Source: JAKACA01 sp050010115 (GTDB lineage: Bacteria > Actinomycetota > Acidimicrobiia > Acidimicrobiales > Bog-793). From it: 12,927 bases of DNA. The stretch lies in the NCBI GenBank assembly GCA_050010115.1, contig JBEKLQ010000116.1, positions 1 through 12,927 on the forward strand. Reading direction: 5' to 3'. Within the stretch, counting starts at the first letter, position 1, and each line of letters starts with the position of its first letter. The position numbers and the translations under genes are program-made. Positions 1 to 6,712 of this stretch are shown one piece after another. The notes under the pieces were generated by a model. It was given only the letters and a program-made list of their open reading frames with translations. It was not told the DNA's origin and made no database searches.

Positions 1-96
1 CACGGGTGCGCCGTCGGGTCGCACCGTGGCCATCACACAGGGCCTCGGCGCTTCGAGGAATCGCTCGAGGTGGGCTGGGAGCGGGGTGGTCGGCAC
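1..96 (-). CDS. Partial PPOX/F420-type flavin oxidoreductase (N-terminal 32 residues)
   Basis: A reading frame on the minus strand opens with GTG at 96-94 and runs off the window at base 1. It encodes 32 residues that end in a segment reading V-M-A-T-V-R-P-D-G-A-P-V. An 'ATVRPDG.P' strand near residue 25 is typical of the split-barrel pyridoxamine-5'-phosphate-oxidase-like fold, including the F420H2-dependent reductases common in actinomycetes. It begins 32 bp after the lipoprotein stop on the same strand, so it is probably the last visible gene of the same operon. No good Shine-Dalgarno sequence precedes the GTG; the best match, AGG, lies about 12 nt upstream. Only the first strand of the fold is visible, so flavin or F420 specificity and substrate cannot be judged. 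Confidence 0.55.
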   Translation of the reverse strand, partial: MPTTPLPAHLERFLEAPRPCVMATVRPDGAPV

Positions 97-128
97 TAAA
101 CGGCCAACCTAGCGCCGGGGTGCCAGGA

Positions 129-1349
129 TCAGGATCGAAGCTGCAACGAGACCCAGGTCCGACCGCCGTCCGTCGTTCGGAACAGCTCAGTCGGCAACGG
201 CGCGCTCTGGCTCTGCGGAGCGACCACCCAAGCATCGTCAGGCCCGATGGCACTGAACCCCCTCGGGCCGCCGGTACCCGAGTTGAAGCGGCTGGCGAGT
301 ATCGGCGTCCAACTGTGGCCTCCGTCGGTCGAATGAAAGATCGGAGCACGGCCTCCGTAGGCCCACGCAGCGGTCGAGGTGACAGCGTCCAGCGTGTCGG
401 CGTAGCCGACAGACGAGAGCTGATATGGCCCGAGCCAGCTCTGCCCGCCGTCAAAGGAGCGCCACAGCTGTTTGCGCTGGAAGCCTGCGCCCGGCCCCGC
501 GGCACAGACGAGCCAGAGCGAGCCGCCTGGGTCGAGCGCGACCGAGCCCGGCATCCAGTCGGAAGAGTCGTACGGGGACCGGCACGGATAGGACGCTTGC
601 CGCCATGTCCTGCCACCGTCGGTGGTGACGTCGAGGCCGAACACCCCCGCCAGCACCGCGACGTTCGGCTCGACGCTCACGATCTCGAGTGGGAACTGAG
701 TGCCTTCCTCATAGCCGGGCGCCAGAGAGAACCCGGGTGGTTGGTCGGCGACGGGGCTGAGCGTGTCGCCACTGGCGGGCCCGGTGAGAAGCACCGAGCG
801 GCCACAAGCGTCCGTCGAGTTGCCGCCCTGCTTCACGACGAAGCATCGCTGCTCGAGGACCCACACCTGGCTTCCCAGTGCTGCAACGCCGAGCACAGCT
901 GCGCTCACCTTCACGCGGGTGAACTGCAGGCCCCCGTCGTGGGTGACGAACAGACCCGGACCGTACGCCCAGCCAGTGCGCGCCGACGCGAGGACCACGG
1001 CGTCAACGCCGAGGCGGTTGGGGTTCTGCGCCGGGTTCTCGGTCGTCGAATAGGTCACGAACGCCGGCCTTGCCTGCCAGTGGTCGCCTCCGTCTGCCGT
1101 GATCTCGACCCAGGATGTGCAGCTCGAGCCTCGGCACGATTGCATGAGCAGAAGACCATGCTCAACGTCCGAGAAGCTGATCGCAACCGGGTTGGTCAAG
1201 GTAGTCGCGGGCACAGCCGTCGTCGCCGGAACGGTGGTAGACGGAAGCGTCGAGGTCGTCGAGGTCGCCGGCGTTGAGCTCGTGCAGGCGGCTAGCGCCA
1301 CTGCCAACGATGCCAGCCCGGTGCCGGCAAATCTGCGTACGGAGACCAC
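129..1349 (-). CDS. Asp-box (BNR-like) repeat lipoprotein
   Basis: Predicted secreted, lipid-anchored protein. From the GTG at 1349 it starts V-V-S-V-R-R-F, followed by a short hydrophobic stretch and a lipobox L-A-A-C, a canonical lipoprotein signal of about 21 residues. A Ser/Thr/Pro linker (roughly 45 residues beyond the Cys) leads into a repeat domain. Six Asp-box motifs of the form S/T-x-D-G-G-x-x-W/F are present, including TADGGDHW, TTDGGRTW (twice), SFDGGQSW and STDGGHSW. The spacing suggests a six- or seven-bladed beta-propeller, as in Ycf48-like or sialidase-fold proteins. No catalytic sialidase residues can be recognised, so a binding or scaffold role is more likely than glycosidase activity. 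The frame also extends upstream to a GTG at 1412, whose GTGA overlaps the stop of the preceding small gene by 4 bp. That start would add 21 residues before the signal peptide. Signal-peptide length favours 1349; translational coupling favours 1412. Confidence 0.8.
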   Translation of the reverse strand: MVSVRRFAGTGLASLAVALAACTSSTPATSTTSTLPSTTVPATTAVPATTLTNPVAISFSDVEHGLLLMQSCRGSSCTSWVEITADGGDHWQARPAFVTYSTTENPAQNPNRLGVDAVVLASARTGWAYGPGLFVTHDGGLQFTRVKVSAAVLGVAALGSQVWVLEQRCFVVKQGGNSTDACGRSVLLTGPASGDTLSPVADQPPGFSLAPGYEEGTQFPLEIVSVEPNVAVLAGVFGLDVTTDGGRTWRQASYPCRSPYDSSDWMPGSVALDPGGSLWLVCAAGPGAGFQRKQLWRSFDGGQSWLGPYQLSSVGYADTLDAVTSTAAWAYGGRAPIFHSTDGGHSWTPILASRFNSGTGGPRGFSAIGPDDAWVVAPQSQSAPLPTELFRTTDGGRTWVSLQLRS

Positions 1350-1408
1350 GATCCCACCGCCTTCATGTCCGAGGCCCCGGGAGGCCCCCGCTTCCACCAC
1401 CCATGCCT

Positions 1409-1612
1409 TCACTTGATCAGACGCTCCGTCGGCCGCCTTCGTTGCACCCCGTCGTGAGCGACGACCGACCCCTCAATCCTGGACACCAAGGCCAGCACCG
1501 CTGCCACACCCAGTGCGACGGCGAACACCCCGAGCGCTGCACGTACCGACCGGTGCTGGACAGGCCACCCGGAGGTGGCCCCTCGGGGCCGAGCGATACC
1601 CGACTTCGCCAC
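1409..1612 (-). CDS. Small single-pass membrane protein of unknown function (67 aa)
   Basis: The family is not recognised. The frame opens with GTG and encodes a basic N-terminus of about 24 residues, one hydrophobic segment (about residues 26-44, rich in Ala, Val and Leu) and a basic, Arg-rich C-terminus. About 78% of its third codon positions are G or C by hand count, in keeping with a real gene here. Its TGA stop overlaps a downstream in-frame GTG of the lipoprotein gene in the sequence GTGA, an arrangement typical of coupled actinobacterial operons. A GGAT just upstream of the GTG is too close to be a good ribosome binding site, so translation may be leaderless. It lies divergent to the ABC permease gene. 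It could be a membrane partner of the lipoprotein, or a chance frame. Confidence 0.45.
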   Translation of the reverse strand: MAKSGIARPRGATSGWPVQHRSVRAALGVFAVALGVAAVLALVSRIEGSVVAHDGVQRRRPTERLIK

Positions 1613-1667
1613 CCATCCAGGCTGATACCGTCAGCCTCCGGCGAAGTACCGGGAGGTCAGGCCGAAG

Positions 1668-3413
1668 GTGGCGACGCAGCGCACTTTCCCTACAAGCGGT
1701 GTCCTCCGGCGCCCGCCGATCCGTCCTGTCGACCTGCTAGTGGGCGCCGGCATCATCGGGCTGCTCTACGGCATCTTGCGGCTGTCGCGCTCGCTCTCGG
1801 TTGCCTTCGTCCCCGGCAAGACGAAGGTGTCCTTGCCGACCGGCATGAGCGACCTCCCCTACTACGCCGCCGAGTCGCTGTTCCGGATGCTGGTGGCGCT
1901 CGCGGTGTCGACGGTCTTCACTTTCCTCTTCGCCACCGCTGCAGCACGGCTCCGACGCGCCGAAAAGGTGCTCGTACCACTGCTCGACATCCTGCAGTCG
2001 GTGCCGATCCTTGGGTTTCTCACGTTCACCGTCGTCTTCTTCGTGCGGCTCTTCCGCGGCTCGCTGCTCGGGCTCGAGTGCGCATCGATCTTCGCCGTTT
2101 TCACGTCCCAGGCCTGGAACATGACGTTCAGCTTCTACCACTCGCTCATCTCCCAGCCGAGCGATCTCGATGAAGCGGCTCGTATGTACCGGCTGACGAA
2201 GTGGCAACGCTTCTGGAAGCTCGACGTCCCGAGCTCGATGATCGGACTGGTGTGGAACGCCATGATGAGCATGGGCGGCGGCTGGTTCTTCCTCACGCTC
2301 TCGGAAGCGATCACGGTGGGGTCGCACGCGTACACGCTCCCCGGCATGGGCAGCTACATCGGCGCAGCCATCCAGGAGGGCTCGATCTCCAAGGTCTGCA
2401 TCGCCATCGCAGGGATGATCACCATGGTCATCGGCTTGAACGTCCTGTTGTTCCGCCCGCTCGTGGCGTGGGCGGAGAAGTTCCGGCTCGAGACCTCCGA
2501 GTCTGGGGACAAACCGCGCAGTGTCGTCCTCGATCTCTTGCGGCGCTCGGCTATCCCCCGCACAGCGATGCGGGTGCTGCGGCCCGTCGGACGGCTGCTG
2601 GACCGGATCACGAGGCCGTTCGGGTTGGCCGAGTACCCGCTCGCGCCGAACCTCCGCCGGCGTCGTGCCGGCGATGTCGCCTACCTCGCGCTCATCACGT
2701 CAATCGTCGCCTGGGGCGCATGGCTCGGCCTGTCGTTCATCGGTCACAAGGTGGGGTTCAGCACGTTCCCCTATGTGTTCGGGCTCGGAGCCGTCACGTT
2801 CGCCCGTGTGATCGTCGTTGTGGTCGTCTCGTCGCTTATCTGGGTGCCGGTGGGCGTGACGATCGGGCTCAGCCCCAGCCTCGCCCGATTTGCCCAGCCG
2901 ATCGTGCAGATCCTCGCCAGCTTCCCGGCGAACCTGCTCTTCCCTTTCGCAGTGATCGTCTTCATCGAACTCAACATCCCCCTCAACATCGGTGGGATCG
3001 TGCTGATGGCTCTCGGGGCACAGTGGTACATCCTGTTCAACACGATCGCCGGCGCGATCGCCATCCCGAACGACCTCCGGGAGATGGCTGCCAGCCTTCG
3101 CCTCACCCGCAGCCAGCGATGGCACCGGCTGATCCTGCCGGCCATCTTCCCGGCGTACGTGACCGGCGGCATCACCGCGGCAGGTGGGGCTTGGAACGCA
3201 TCGATCGTGGCGGAGGTCGCCGGTTGGGGGTCGCATCACCTGACGGCGACAGGTCTCGGCGCCTACATCGCCGATGCAGCGGCCTCGAGCAACTCGGATC
3301 ACTTCGCTCGCGTGCTCATAGGCGTCGTCGTCATGAGCGGCTTCGTGGTGGGTGTCAATCGGTTGTTCTGGCGGCGCCTATATCGTCTGGCTGAGATGCG
3401 GTACTCCCTTTGA
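1668..3413 (+). CDS. ABC transporter permease with two fused transmembrane domains (nitrate/sulfonate/taurine type)
   Basis: Integral-membrane channel of an ABC importer. The 581 residues contain two BPD_transp_1-type permease halves in one chain. Half 1 spans about residues 20-270 and half 2 about 335-575, joined by a basic cytoplasmic linker (about 270-335). Each half carries an EAA loop, which docks to the ATPase: E-A-A-R-M-Y-R-L-T at 169-177 and E-M-A-A-S-L-R-L-T at 472-480, each followed by a run ending in V/L-P. Family permeases are usually about 250-280 residues acting as dimers, so this gene alone would supply both halves. The start is a GTG with GGGAGG 11 nt upstream (1651-1656). The stop overlaps the TTG start of the ATPase gene. 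The substrate cannot be told from the permease; nitrate, sulfonates, thiamine-precursor-like compounds and metals are all imported by relatives. Confidence 0.9.
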   Translation: MATQRTFPTSGVLRRPPIRPVDLLVGAGIIGLLYGILRLSRSLSVAFVPGKTKVSLPTGMSDLPYYAAESLFRMLVALAVSTVFTFLFATAAARLRRAEKVLVPLLDILQSVPILGFLTFTVVFFVRLFRGSLLGLECASIFAVFTSQAWNMTFSFYHSLISQPSDLDEAARMYRLTKWQRFWKLDVPSSMIGLVWNAMMSMGGGWFFLTLSEAITVGSHAYTLPGMGSYIGAAIQEGSISKVCIAIAGMITMVIGLNVLLFRPLVAWAEKFRLETSESGDKPRSVVLDLLRRSAIPRTAMRVLRPVGRLLDRITRPFGLAEYPLAPNLRRRRAGDVAYLALITSIVAWGAWLGLSFIGHKVGFSTFPYVFGLGAVTFARVIVVVVVSSLIWVPVGVTIGLSPSLARFAQPIVQILASFPANLLFPFAVIVFIELNIPLNIGGIVLMALGAQWYILFNTIAGAIAIPNDLREMAASLRLTRSQRWHRLILPAIFPAYVTGGITAAGGAWNASIVAEVAGWGSHHLTATGLGAYIADAAASSNSDHFARVLIGVVVMSGFVVGVNRLFWRRLYRLAEMRYSL

Positions 3414-4750
3414 CATCGGTTGAGGACCGCGCGGTCCCCATCATCAAGGTCTCTGCCGTTACCAAGACGTTCACGTCCCCGGACGGCAGCCCGCTTCCGG
3501 TGCTCGACGGCATCACCCTCGAATTGAACGAGGGCGAGATCGTCGCGCTCCTCGGGCGCTCCGGCAGCGGCAAGAGCACGCTGCTGCGCTGCATCGCCGG
3601 CCTCATCGCGCCGACGTCGGGTGAGATCCTCTACCGCGGCACGCCACTTCTGGGTGCGAACCCGGGCGTGGCGATGGTCTTCCAGAGCTTCGCCCTGCTC
3701 CCGTGGCTGACGGTACGCCAGAACGTGGAGATCGGCCTGGAGGCGCGGGGCGTCGAGGCGGGCGAACGGCGACGGCGAGCCGAGGAGGCGATCGACCGGA
3801 TCGGCCTCGACGGCTTCGAGCAGGCTTACCCGAAGGAGCTGTCCGGTGGGATGCGGCAGCGGGTCGGTTTTGCCAGGGCGCTCGTTGTGGAACCTGATGC
3901 CCTGCTCATGGACGAGCCGTTCTCCGCCCTCGACGTGCTGACGGCTCAGCACCTGCGGCATGAGCTGCTGCGCCTGTGGGACGCACACGACTTCCCGACC
4001 AAGGCCATGCTCATCGTGACGCACAACATCGAGGAGGCCGTGACGCTCGCCGACCGGATCTTCGTATTGGGCGCCAACCCCGGACGCATCCGCACCGAGA
4101 TCCGGGTCCCGTTCCCTCAGCCACGCGACCGGCAGGAGGAGGCGTTCCTGGCGCTCGTCGACGACATCTACGGGATCATGACCGGCCGCAACGAACGGCC
4201 GCCTTCCCACGTGTGGACGGTCGCGCCGGCGACGGAAGGCTCCGAGGGCTCGCCGACTGAGGTGCCCCTGCCGGCCGCGACAGTCGGAGGCATGTCCGGT
4301 CTGCTCGAGATCCTGACAGGTCTCGGGGGTCGCGAAGACCTGCCCAAGCTGGCCCACGGGCTCACGTTCGAGGTCGACGACCTCCTCCCCCTCGTCGACG
4401 CGGCGCAAATGCTCGGCCTCGCCGTCGTCGACAGCGGCGACCTCGAGATCACCGAGGAAGGACGGGTGTTCGTAGCGGCGGACATTCTCGAGTCCAAGCA
4501 GATCTTCGCTGCCGCGGCCGGGGCGCGTGCTCCTCTCGTCCGGGCGATCTGCAAGAGCCTCGGCGCGACGAAGGATGGGACGCTGGGCGAGGGTTTCTTT
4601 CTCGATCTGCTGCGCCGGGGCTTCTCCGAGGACGAGGCTCGCCAACAGATGCAGATCGCCATCGACTGGGGCCGATACGGGGAGTTGTTCGACTTCGATG
4701 CCAACACCGGCCAGCTGAAACTGGAGCGGCAGCCAGCAAAGGTCGCGTGA
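3410..4750 (+). CDS. ABC transporter ATPase with C-terminal AAA-associated domain
   Basis: Cytoplasmic ATPase that powers the fused permease encoded just upstream. Residues 12-260 form an ABC domain of the nitrate/sulfonate/taurine class: Walker A G-R-S-G-S-G-K-S-T at 49-57, Q-loop Gln92, signature L-S-G-G-M at 144-148, Walker B ending L-L-M-D-E-P at 165-170, and H-loop His205 in V-T-H-N-I-E-E-A. All catalytic residues are present. After an Ala/Pro linker, residues about 293-435 match what is expected of the AAA_assoc_C domain, an alpha/beta module found fused to this ATPase subclass and of unclear role, possibly sensory. At 446 residues it is much longer than a plain ATPase (about 250-270). 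It starts with TTG inside the permease stop (TTGA), so the two are probably translationally coupled. Confidence 0.92.
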   Translation: MTSVEDRAVPIIKVSAVTKTFTSPDGSPLPVLDGITLELNEGEIVALLGRSGSGKSTLLRCIAGLIAPTSGEILYRGTPLLGANPGVAMVFQSFALLPWLTVRQNVEIGLEARGVEAGERRRRAEEAIDRIGLDGFEQAYPKELSGGMRQRVGFARALVVEPDALLMDEPFSALDVLTAQHLRHELLRLWDAHDFPTKAMLIVTHNIEEAVTLADRIFVLGANPGRIRTEIRVPFPQPRDRQEEAFLALVDDIYGIMTGRNERPPSHVWTVAPATEGSEGSPTEVPLPAATVGGMSGLLEILTGLGGREDLPKLAHGLTFEVDDLLPLVDAAQMLGLAVVDSGDLEITEEGRVFVAADILESKQIFAAAAGARAPLVRAICKSLGATKDGTLGEGFFLDLLRRGFSEDEARQQMQIAIDWGRYGELFDFDANTGQLKLERQPAKVA

Positions 4751-4841
4751 TCATCGCCGTCCAGCGCGACTTCGTTGACCGGTGAGATCGCCCTCCGGAT
4801 CGCACCGTGACCAGTAGTGTTCGGCGCAGCGACCTTCGGTC

Positions 4842-4847
4842 GAGGAG
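4842..4847 (+). promoter_or_regulatory. Shine-Dalgarno GAGGAG that sets the start at 4853
   Basis: GAGGAG lies 5 nt before the ATG at 4853. The same frame stays open to a start 36 bp further upstream, but that start has no comparable site, so the ATG at 4853 is preferred. Confidence 0.75.
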
Positions 4848-4852
4848 CTGAG

Positions 4853-5857
4853 ATGGCCGCACAACCGATGAGGCAGAAGCCACCGGGACCACCCCTGTGG
4901 CTCTCGGTGCCGTTGCTCGTGGTCGGCATCGTCGCTTTCGTCGTGTCCGTCGCCGGTGTAAGTGACGCCCTAGTCCACTCCATCTACGACGCCCCGATGT
5001 TCCACGCGCCCGGCACGGAGCAGCTGAAGTGTGAACCGGGTTTGTACGCGTTCTATGTCGAAAACGGCTCCGGGAACATCTCTGCTGGGTCGATCCGTGT
5101 CACGGGACCCGAGCCGGCCAACACGACCGTTCCCGTGCAGACCACCAGCACGGTCCAGTCGTTCTCCAACGCTGGGACGTCATTCAGTGGCAACCTGGTC
5201 TTCAACGTCACCGCCACGGGCACCTACTCCATCACGGTGGGCTCTGGGCCGGCCGACGTCATCGTTGCGCCCACGCTCGCGGCGGCCGCTGAGCGCAACC
5301 TCGGCTGGGCCCTAGGGCTCATCGCCGGTGCGCTTGCAGCACTCGCCGGCCTCATCTTGCTGATCGTCGGACTGGTGCAACGCTCGAGAGCTCGCAAGAT
5401 CGCACGTCAGTTCCCGGGTCCAGTGTGGGGTGGCCCGCCGGTCGGGCCCTGGGGGCCGGCAGGGACTCCCTCTCCGCCAGGTGGACCATGGGGACCACCA
5501 GGGGCGCCCTCCCCGCGTGGTGAGCCGTGGGGGCCGCCAGGGGCGCCGACTGCGCCGGGCTGGCCGACTGCGCCGGTCTGGCCACGGGAGCCTTCAGCCC
5601 CGGGTGGCCAGCCCGGCTGGTCGCCGCCGGGTCAGCCCAACCCGTGGCCCCAGCCAACCCAGCCAATCGAGCCAACCGAGCCAACCCAGCCAGGCACCTC
5701 GGCTCCGCCGGGTCAGCCCTACGCGTGGCCCCAACCCGATCCGGCACCTCCTGCCCCTCCGCCGGACCCCGGTGCGAGTCCGGAATCAGGCTCTCGCCCG
5801 GAACCGGTTGGCTGGCCGCAGCCGAGCGCAAAGCCGCAGAGCCCTTCCGCGCCGTAG
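4853..5857 (+). CDS. Two-pass membrane protein with extracytoplasmic domain and Pro/Gly/Trp-rich repeat tail
   Basis: No functional family is recognised. The 334-residue protein has a short basic N-terminus, TM1 at about 15-37, and an extracytoplasmic domain at about 38-148 rich in Ser, Thr, Asn and Val. That domain looks like a small beta-sandwich (segments N-L-V-F-N-V-T and Y-S-I-T-V-G). TM2 follows at about 150-175, then a basic stop-transfer (R-S-R-A-R-K), then a tail of about 148 residues of almost pure low complexity. The tail holds three 13-residue repeats beginning P-W-G-P (residues 199-237), then P-T/E-P-T-Q runs and W-P-Q-P motifs. Similar two-pass proteins with a Pro-rich cytoplasmic tail are frequent in actinomycetes and rarely characterised. 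The tail could bind WW- or SH3-like partners or form multivalent contacts. About 100 bp separate it from the ATPase gene, so it may or may not share that operon. Confidence 0.85.
   Translation: MAAQPMRQKPPGPPLWLSVPLLVVGIVAFVVSVAGVSDALVHSIYDAPMFHAPGTEQLKCEPGLYAFYVENGSGNISAGSIRVTGPEPANTTVPVQTTSTVQSFSNAGTSFSGNLVFNVTATGTYSITVGSGPADVIVAPTLAAAAERNLGWALGLIAGALAALAGLILLIVGLVQRSRARKIARQFPGPVWGGPPVGPWGPAGTPSPPGGPWGPPGAPSPRGEPWGPPGAPTAPGWPTAPVWPREPSAPGGQPGWSPPGQPNPWPQPTQPIEPTEPTQPGTSAPPGQPYAWPQPDPAPPAPPPDPGASPESGSRPEPVGWPQPSAKPQSPSAP
5447..5563 (+). repeat. Three tandem 39-bp coding repeats
   Basis: Three consecutive 39-bp units (5447-5485, 5486-5524, 5525-5563) encode the 13-residue pattern P-W-G-P-x-G-x-P-x-x-x-G-x. 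Units 1 and 2 differ at a few positions; unit 3 is more diverged at its end. The in-frame period fits expansion by slippage or unequal recombination inside the tail-coding region. Confidence 0.75.
5657..5692 (+). repeat. Short 9-bp coding repeats (Pro-Thr/Glu motif)
   Basis: Units resembling gagccaacc recur about four times in frame, giving T-Q-P-I-E-P-T-E-P-T-Q-P. This is a second, finer level of repetition in the same low-complexity tail. Confidence 0.6.
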
Positions 5858-5923
5858 GGCGAGCGCGGGGTTCGGACGAACCGCTGGGCTCACTCGAACG
5901 GCCGGCCTCATCGGACTCCTTGA

Positions 5924-5989
5924 GCGAGCACCACACAGGGGCCCGTCCCGGCAACGTGTGCCGGAGACGGACCCCTGTGTGGTGCTCGC
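5924..5989. terminator. Long hairpin between convergent genes (bidirectional terminator candidate)
   Basis: Arms 5924-5941 and 5972-5989 pair perfectly over 18 bp. After one mismatch another 5 bp pair (5943-5947 with 5966-5970), then 6 bp (5948-5953 with 5959-5964) around a bulged A at 5965. The loop is 5 nt. It sits between the stop of the plus-strand membrane protein (5857) and the stop of the minus-strand pilin (6001), so it could end transcription from both sides. Neither side has a T-tract, as is common for actinobacterial terminators. Confidence 0.8.
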
Positions 5990-6000
5990 GCTTTCAGCGT

Positions 6001-6591
6001 CTACGCGGGCGGGAATCCGGTCTGGGATACACCCCCGTTCGCCGTAGCTTGGCCCGCTCCGAAGGAACTGGCTGCGCACGCTGTTGTGCTGGCGCCGCGC
6101 TGCAAGAAATACAGTGTCCCCGTACCCGTCTTGCCTTGCACCGCAGAGCTCTGCGGCTGGGCGAGGTCGGCGATACCCCAGCAATCGTTGGTACCAAGGG
6201 CGAGGGCCGTCAGGATCACATACTGACCGCCGTTGCCCACATACAAGCTCACGACGTGCGACTGCGTCGACGAGCTCGTGCCGGTGGCATAGGAAAGCCC
6301 CGTGTCAATGGCAGAGATCGTCGATACGCCGCTGCTTCCACCGTTGATGAACTGGTAGCTCTGCCCCTCGTTTGTATAGAAGGTCTTCGCCCCGGTCAAG
6401 GCGGTCTGCAGGTTCGCCTGCGCCGCAGTGTTGTTGGCGTTCTTGGTCACCGACAGATATGTCGGGATCGCGATTGCGAGCAGGATGCCGATGATCAGCA
6501 ACACCACGAGCAACTCGATCAAGGTGAACCCTGACTCGCTGACCGACTCCCCCGGTGACCCACAGTTCTGGTCGGTTGGGACCGATCTCAT
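6001..6591 (-). CDS. Type IV pilin-like protein (downstream paralog)
   Basis: Secreted, membrane-anchored subunit of a type IV pilus-like filament or pseudopilus. The 196-residue precursor has a 21-residue leader ending E-S-G, then the prepilin-peptidase motif G|F-T-L-I-E-L with cleavage after Gly21. The conserved Glu at position 5 of the mature protein is Glu26. The hydrophobic alpha-helix runs to I-P-T at about 42-44. The C-terminal domain is Ser/Thr/Gly-rich and carries Cys137 (N-D-C-W-G) and Cys172, which could form a disulfide loop. It starts at ATG with AGGAG (6597-6601) 5 nt upstream. The mature N-terminal 45 residues are nearly identical to those of the neighbouring pilin, so the pair arose by duplication. 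No pilus ATPase, platform or prepilin peptidase gene lies in the window. Confidence 0.92.
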   Translation of the reverse strand: MRSVPTDQNCGSPGESVSESGFTLIELLVVLLIIGILLAIAIPTYLSVTKNANNTAAQANLQTALTGAKTFYTNEGQSYQFINGGSSGVSTISAIDTGLSYATGTSSSTQSHVVSLYVGNGGQYVILTALALGTNDCWGIADLAQPQSSAVQGKTGTGTLYFLQRGASTTACAASSFGAGQATANGGVSQTGFPPA

Positions 6592-6610
6592 TGGATCTCC
6601 TCTCTAAACA

Positions 6611-6647
6611 CGAGTCCCCCGGGCCGCATAGCGACCCGGGGGACTCG
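6611..6647 (-). terminator. Perfect 13-bp hairpin between the two pilin genes
   Basis: Arms 6611-6623 and 6635-6647 are perfect inverted repeats around an 11-nt loop and are very GC-rich. In the minus-strand direction the hairpin follows the first pilin gene by 65 bp and is followed by TGTTTAG, then the Shine-Dalgarno sequence of the second pilin gene 10 nt beyond the stem. It could be a terminator or partial attenuator, or an mRNA-stabilising stem that sets the ratio of the two pilins. Confidence 0.75.
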
Positions 6648-6712
6648 CACGTCTCACTCCTTCGGTCTCATGCAGCTAGACCATCCGGAGATCACCGTTC
6701 AGGCCGACTGGA

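Noticed and set aside
6..1277. Long plus-strand open frame (423 codons) opposite the lipoprotein
   Set aside because: Composition is Arg/Pro-rich with no domain, while the opposite strand has a signal peptide, lipobox and Asp boxes. It is an antisense shadow caused by high GC.
2201..3394. Open frame of 397 codons in another plus-strand frame within the permease gene
   Set aside because: Arg/His-rich nonsense composition; the permease frame has clear TM segments and EAA loops.
3299..4645. Minus-strand frame of 448 codons opposite the ATPase
   Set aside because: The opposite frame contains every ABC ATPase motif; this one shows Arg/Asp/Glu-rich shadow composition and no family.
4775..4820. 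Possible promoter (TTGACC at 4775-4780 with TAGTGT at 4815-4820)
   Set aside because: Spacing between the boxes is about 34 nt, far from the usual 16-19, and no other -10 at proper distance was convincing.
5527..6534. Plus-strand frame of 335 codons across the membrane-protein tail and pilin
   Set aside because: It spans the long intergenic hairpin and runs antisense to a clear pilin; no recognisable domain.
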